A stretch of DNA of 25,160 bases, taken from PNAI01 sp964575715 (GTDB lineage: Bacteria; Pseudomonadota; Alphaproteobacteria; Rhizobiales; Xanthobacteraceae). How positions within the stretch are numbered: the stretch's first letter is position 1; every line of letters starts with the position of its first letter. Positions 20,962-25,160 of this stretch are shown here, one piece after another. The notes under the pieces were generated by a model that saw only the letters and a program-made list of their open reading frames with translations, was not told the DNA's origin and made no database searches. A program made the translations under genes and the position numbers. Where the stretch lies: assembly GCA_964575715.1 (NCBI GenBank), contig CAZNSG010000353.1:1-25160 (forward strand), given 5' to 3'.

Positions 20962-21456
20962 CTATTTCGCGCGCCCTGCCGACTTCCTGCGCGCCGCCTT
21001 GGGAACCTTCAGCGGCCAGCTCACGAGGTAATTTTCCAGCTGATCGTCGGGCACGTCGAGTTCGCTCGCCGCCACGCGCCCGCGCACCGAGACGCCGGCG
21101 GCATGCACGGTTTCGGGGTCGCCCGAAAGCAGCGGATGCCACCAGTAGAGGTCACGCCCCTCGTCGATGAGGCGATAGCCGCAAGTCGGCGGCAGCCAAC
21201 TGGTCTTGGAGATGTTTTGCGGCGTGAGTTGCAGGCAATCGTCCACCAGCGCGGCGCGGTTGTCATAATCCTTGCAGCGGCAGGTATGCTCGTCGAGCAG
21301 CCGGCAGCCGACGCTGGTGTAATAGGTGCGGTCGGTGCCCTCTTCCTCGAGCTTGTTGAGGCAGCAGCGGCCGCAGCCGTCGCACAGGCTTTCCCATTCG
21401 GCTGGCGTCATTTCTTGCAATGATTTTCGCCGCCAGAAGGGGATTTCGTCGTTCAT
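20962..21456 (-). CDS. YcgN/YkgJ-type cysteine cluster protein (UPF0260)
   Basis: 164 residues from ATG 21456 (MNDEIPFWRRKSLQEM), the start that matches the family opening; a 12-codon upstream extension is possible. Cysteines cluster as CDGCGRCC (Cys25, 28, 31, 32) and again in VGCRLLDEHTCRC (Cys51, 59, 61), a pattern seen in the zinc- or iron-binding YkgJ/YcgN families of unknown function. The C-terminal part (SKTSWLPPTCGYRLIDEGRDLYWWHPLLSGD) is strongly conserved in family members I recall. It ends in a basic tail (KAARRKSAGRAK). Stand-alone housekeeping-type gene with no operon partner. Biochemical role unknown. Confidence 0.88.
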   Translation of the reverse strand: MNDEIPFWRRKSLQEMTPAEWESLCDGCGRCCLNKLEEEGTDRTYYTSVGCRLLDEHTCRCKDYDNRAALVDDCLQLTPQNISKTSWLPPTCGYRLIDEGRDLYWWHPLLSGDPETVHAAGVSVRGRVAASELDVPDDQLENYLVSWPLKVPKAARRKSAGRAK

Positions 21457-21553
21457 GGGCGCTTCATACGCCATCGCGGTGCGTAAGCCCATTGCTCATT
21501 TGCTGCAACTTGTTCCCTCCCCGCTTGCGGGGTTAGAGAGGGGACATCGTCTT

Positions 21554-22204
21554 TCAATCCGACAGCAAGCGGATGCGCGCGCCTGTCGCATTGTGCGGCG
21601 CTTGAACCGCGGGCGTGTCGGTCGCCGGTGCGTCGGGCGCTTGCGCGTCGCTTACCAGATTGGCGAGCTTGCGCGCAAGCTCGCGGCGCAGTTCCGCGGT
21701 GCGCGCGGCCTCCACCGCCATATCGCGCGCCCGCGCCTCGGCCCGCGCGCTCTCCGCCGCCTGCAGACGCGCCAGCTCGCGCCGGGCTTGGGAGAGATGC
21801 GCGAGCGCGCGCATATCCGCCTCGCCCTGGCGCCGTGCGATGCGCGCGGCAGCGCAGCGTTCCCGCTCGGCGAGAACGGTGGCAGTAAGCATGCGCTGTT
21901 GCGCGACGGCGCGCTCGATTGCACGCGCCGCACGGCGCACGCCGGCGGCATCGAGGCCCGCGCCGCCGCGCATGGCGGGCGGCGCATCGGAGAGCGGCAC
22001 GAGCCGCCGCCCGCCGCCGGGCGCGAGCCGCATGCGCGGCCGGCAGCCGAGCCGACGGACGGTCAAGTAGAGGTTGCGCTCGGTGACGCCGACAAGGCGG
22101 GCGATCTCACGCACCGGCACCAGAGTGTCCTCGTAGAGCGTGCGGATGGCGGCGTTGAGTTGTTCGCGCGCGCGGGCGTGCGGCGCAGTTTCGCGTTGAG
22201 GCAT
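21554..22204 (-). CDS. helix-turn-helix protein with coiled-coil arm
   Basis: 216 residues, not matched to a named family. Residues about 28-55 (LVPVREIARLVGVTERNLYLTVRRLG) form a convincing helix-turn-helix, like resolvase or AraC-type DNA-recognition helices. After a basic linker, residues about 85-185 are Ala/Arg/Glu-rich with heptad-like spacing and predict a long helix or coiled coil. The C-terminal 30 residues are Pro/Ala/Thr-rich. A DNA-binding, perhaps architectural or regulatory, role follows from this layout but is inferred. It lies 113 bp downstream of a restriction-modification gene in the same direction, so it might belong with it, though the high GC resembles the host. Confidence 0.65.
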   Translation of the reverse strand: MPQRETAPHARAREQLNAAIRTLYEDTLVPVREIARLVGVTERNLYLTVRRLGCRPRMRLAPGGGRRLVPLSDAPPAMRGGAGLDAAGVRRAARAIERAVAQQRMLTATVLAERERCAAARIARRQGEADMRALAHLSQARRELARLQAAESARAEARARDMAVEAARTAELRRELARKLANLVSDAQAPDAPATDTPAVQAPHNATGARIRLLSD

Positions 22205-22317
22205 GGGCGAAGACGCAAATGGGGGAGAATGCGGAGAGGTTAGCGCAGGTGCGTCACGCTGTCAAGGAATTTGGTCCTAGGGTGCTTTTTAAGCCGTTAT
22301 CCGTAGGCCGCTAAAGC

Positions 22318-25160
22318 TCAGTATTGACCCACAATGGACGCTTCCAGCAGCGCGATCTCCTCGGGGGTGAGATCGAACAGGCGATAAACGATGGCGTCGA
22401 TCTCGCGCTCGGCCTTCTCGATCACGGCATTGAGCGCGTGAACCTTCGCCGCATACTCGGCGAGATAGGCCTCCCACGCGCCACGCTCCTTGACCGGAAC
22501 TTCCGCGCGGAACACGCGCTTGACCTCATCGCGGAACGCGGCGAAGTCGAGCGTCCACCATTCCTCCAGCTTGCGCGACAGCTTGGCGCGTTCGGGCGGC
22601 GCGAGGTCGGTCAGAATGCGGTGGCGGACGGTGGATTGGATGTCGAGGCGGCGCTTCGCGGCGGTTGTGGAGGCTTCACCTAGTTTGGAAAGCTTGGCTC
22701 GATCGCCTTTCGACATGGATGGCGATGTTAACTGACCGACATACTGTGCCTCCGCTTCGATGTATCCGCCACGCTTCAGCCGCGCCAGCGAAACAAGCTG
22801 GAACCAAAGGCAAGTGCTATTGAGCAATGCAAGCAAAGAACCATCGTCCGATGCAAAAAAGAAACACTTATTATTCAAAAAGAATCCATCTGGCTCAATT
22901 GCAAATGAGCGTTCCAGTTGAAAATGTGGCCATGCAATTTTTGGCGCTTCCAGCTTATCGTGATACGCTAACTGCGCCTGCTGCAATTCGAACCACTCCT
23001 GCTTGGTCGCGCGCTTTTCCAGTTCCTTTTTGAACGGCAACAGCCAATCGCGGATCGCCGGATAGGCCTTAATATCGACCTTGCCCTTGGGCGTGTTGAT
23101 GAGAAACAGCCCTTCCGGCTCGACCCGCCAGCGCTTGACGTTCTCGCCGCGCAGGAACGGCTTGAGCAGCTTGGCCGATTTCTTGTCCTGCTTGACCAGC
23201 CGGTCGCGCGTTTCCCGGTCGATGACGAAGGCCTCGTTGAGGCCGGTCTTGATGCCGTACAGCGGCGCGCCATAGGCCTCGCCGAGCGTCTTCTTGCCCT
23301 TGACGATCTTGTCGCGCAGCTTGGCCAGCGGCGCGTCCTCGAACTGCCAGGAACCCGCGCCGAGCCGGACGCGCGGCATCGCCTGCGACTTGGCGGCGAA
23401 CTCCGCCTCCAAATCCTTCGGCAGCGCATCGACTTTGAGGAACGCCAGCGCGCCGTCGTCGGTCTCCCCTTCTCTGGCCGCGCCTTTGCGCAACGTGACG
23501 ATCGCCGGATAGGTGGTGACGCCCTCGAATATTTGCAAATCGCCGAAATCGACCACCGCCTCCACGGCCACGTTATCGCCGAGAAACTTGCGCAAATTCT
23601 CGCCCGAGCCGGTGCGGAAGAAAGTCGAAGACGAGATGTAACCCAGCCGTCCGCCATCCTTGAGCACGCCGACGCCGCGCTCGAAGAAGTAGGCGTAGAG
23701 GTCGGTGCGGTCGTCCGCCACGACGTAGTGTTTCTCCAGATACGGCTTGACCGGCTTGATCAGTTCCATGCGCACATAAGGCGGGTTGCCAATGACGGCA
23801 TCGTAGCCGCCGGAGCTTCCCTCGGGAGTTTTCGCGAAAACCTCCGGGAAAGCAGCGCGCCAATCGAAGGGGTGTTCGGTGAAAGCCTTGTCGTCGATCA
23901 GGCTGTTGCCGACCTTGATGGCGTCTTCGAGGTTTTGCAGCCGGTGTTTGTTGCGCGCGGTCTTGAGCCACAGCGCCAGCCGCGTGATCTCGACCGACTC
24001 GGCGTTGAGATCGACGCCATGGAGATTTTTAGTCACGATCTCGTCGAACGGGTCGAAATCGATCTTCTCGCCGAGCACGGCAAGATGCTCGACGACGCGG
24101 CGATATTCCGCCGCGAGCAGGTCAAATGCCGCGACGAGAAAGGCGCCCGAGCCGCAGGCCGGATCGACAATGCGCAAGGCGCGCAGCGCCCCGGAATAGT
24201 CACGCCAGAACGCGCGCTCGATGGCTTGTTCGTCCTCGGCGAAGATCGGATCGCCGTTGTCGGGCATCGCCTTGCCATGCTTCGCCAACAGCACCTTGAA
24301 GCGTTCGGACAAGGTCAGCCCGATGGTTCGCTCGACCAGGAAGCGCGTGACGATGTCGGGCGTGTAGACGACGCCCTCGCGCTTGCGCTTGGAGATCTTG
24401 GGTGTTTCCTCGCCACGGCTTTCGGCGCGCAGCTTTTCAAGATCGGTGATCGACTGCTCGAACAAATGCCCCAGCAGCGTGACCGGCACGTCGTCGCGAT
24501 AATCCCATTCGCCGAGCGCGGCGAGGTTTTTCGCTAATTCGTCCGGCAACACGATCGCGTCGACGGTGGAGTCGTGCGCGAACAGTCCGCCGTTGTAAGG
24601 CCAGATGTTCAACTGCGAATTGCCTTCATCGACGCCGCGAAACAACTCCATAAAATTCCGCCAGATCGGTTCCGGCCTAAACTTGTTCGCAGCCTCCGCC
24701 GCAAGTTTGAGGAGCTTGTCGGGCAGCAGCGCGGTGCGCTGGGCAAAAGCGATGAACAGGATGCGGTCGAGAATTTTCTGCGCCGGTTCGATGGCGGCGG
24801 CCAAGGCAAGCTTCGGACCATCCACGGAACCGGTCAGGAACTGGACCAGATTCTGGCGCAGCGCGCTGTATTGCAGATAGAGCTCGTTGGTAATGGTCTT
24901 GTAGGCGCTGTCGGTTTCGCGCAGCAGCGCGTCGGTCGCGCCGCCGAGCAGGCGTTTGGCCGACAGCAAGAGCCACAAGCGTTCCTGTTCCTCTGGATCG
25001 TCGAGCTTGGTCAGATCGAACAGCTCGTAGGCCTCGCGCCCACGGCCGAAGCCGTAAAGGCGGATTTCCACGCAATTGGAGACCAGCACCCAACGGCAAC
25101 CGCGCACATCATTGGCGTAGTCCCACGCCTGCTGCACTGGGCTGCGGCCGCGTCCCGGCA
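22318..25160 (-). CDS. Eco57I-like restriction-modification enzyme, partial (5' end outside window)
   Basis: About 947 residues are visible. The frame stays open to the window edge (PGRGRSPVQQAWDYANDV), so the GTG at 25137 is probably not the start. The N-terminal nuclease part is expected beyond 25160. Counting from that GTG: GVVYTP near 255, the S-adenosylmethionine motif DPACGSGAF near 324, DLNAESVEITRLALWL near 375, the N6-adenine catalytic motif NPPY near 450, then a TaqI-type target-recognition region (FLRGENVKRWRV, FFFASDDGSLLALLNS) and a C-terminal helical tail (DAIVYRLFDLTPEEIALLE). This is the type IIG layout, where one polypeptide methylates and cuts DNA. A methylase from a larger defence system such as DISARM cannot be excluded without the upstream genes. 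Confidence 0.9.
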   Translation of the reverse strand, partial: PGRGRSPVQQAWDYANDVRGCRWVLVSNCVEIRLYGFGRGREAYELFDLTKLDDPEEQERLWLLLSAKRLLGGATDALLRETDSAYKTITNELYLQYSALRQNLVQFLTGSVDGPKLALAAAIEPAQKILDRILFIAFAQRTALLPDKLLKLAAEAANKFRPEPIWRNFMELFRGVDEGNSQLNIWPYNGGLFAHDSTVDAIVLPDELAKNLAALGEWDYRDDVPVTLLGHLFEQSITDLEKLRAESRGEETPKISKRKREGVVYTPDIVTRFLVERTIGLTLSERFKVLLAKHGKAMPDNGDPIFAEDEQAIERAFWRDYSGALRALRIVDPACGSGAFLVAAFDLLAAEYRRVVEHLAVLGEKIDFDPFDEIVTKNLHGVDLNAESVEITRLALWLKTARNKHRLQNLEDAIKVGNSLIDDKAFTEHPFDWRAAFPEVFAKTPEGSSGGYDAVIGNPPYVRMELIKPVKPYLEKHYVVADDRTDLYAYFFERGVGVLKDGGRLGYISSSTFFRTGSGENLRKFLGDNVAVEAVVDFGDLQIFEGVTTYPAIVTLRKGAAREGETDDGALAFLKVDALPKDLEAEFAAKSQAMPRVRLGAGSWQFEDAPLAKLRDKIVKGKKTLGEAYGAPLYGIKTGLNEAFVIDRETRDRLVKQDKKSAKLLKPFLRGENVKRWRVEPEGLFLINTPKGKVDIKAYPAIRDWLLPFKKELEKRATKQEWFELQQAQLAYHDKLEAPKIAWPHFQLERSFAIEPDGFFLNNKCFFFASDDGSLLALLNSTCLWFQLVSLARLKRGGYIEAEAQYVGQLTSPSMSKGDRAKLSKLGEASTTAAKRRLDIQSTVRHRILTDLAPPERAKLSRKLEEWWTLDFAAFRDEVKRVFRAEVPVKERGAWEAYLAEYAAKVHALNAVIEKAEREIDAIVYRLFDLTPEEIALLEASIVGQY

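Overview
The window is GC-rich, dense in catabolic genes and crowded with short palindromic repeats. Orphan TctC/Bug-type periplasmic binding proteins, small GIY-YIG proteins, a MoaD-like protein beside a BNR-repeat protein, and many REP-like elements point to an alphaproteobacterium of the Hyphomicrobiales, of the Bradyrhizobium/Rhodopseudomonas kind. This placement rests on gene style, not on a search.

Layout. At 1-2175 there is a nested inverted repeat, an AT-richer exported protein of unknown function, a possible ThiC-like tail fragment and a DUF3859-type secreted protein. At 2429-6763 there is an aromatic-degradation group: a 3-hydroxybenzoate 6-hydroxylase-like flavoprotein, a class II aldolase/decarboxylase-type protein and a PheA/MhpA-type flavin hydroxylase, with a GIY-YIG nuclease gene lodged inside a repeat. 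At 7029-8698 there is a TctC binding protein and a REP-associated tyrosine transposase (RAYT) flanked by its own REPs. At 8840-12108, on the minus strand, there is a BNR-repeat protein, a MoaD/ThiS-like protein and the two subunits of a TPP-dependent decarboxylase. At 12255-20832, on the plus strand, there are three tandem TctC paralogues, an acyl-CoA dehydrogenase, an ADP-forming acyl-CoA synthetase and an MmgE/PrpD protein. At 20962-25160, on the minus strand, there is a YcgN-type cysteine-cluster protein, a helix-turn-helix/coiled-coil protein and the 3' part of an Eco57I-like restriction-modification enzyme that runs off the window.

How it fits together. The binding proteins probably capture organic acids. 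The hydroxylases, aldolase, TPP decarboxylase, CoA ligase, dehydrogenase and PrpD-like protein would then funnel aromatic or keto/dicarboxylic acids into central metabolism. No TctA/TctB membrane subunits are present. Substrates cannot be read from sequence.

The most unusual content is the repeats. (1) One repeat family (arms GTCATTCCGGG...CCCGGAATCCATA and TATGGATTCCGGG...CCCGGAATGAC) occurs five times. In one copy a GIY-YIG gene sits exactly between the two arms, like an autonomous element with MITE-like relatives. (2) Two palindromic modules of about 61 and 40 bp are inserted in the hairpin tips of other repeats, replacing the GAA/TTC loops seen in sister copies. (3) A GTAGG...CTAC element twice lies between a gene's 3' end and a duplicate of that 3' end. 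(4) Repeats have supplied the apparent N-terminal coding sequence of two genes.
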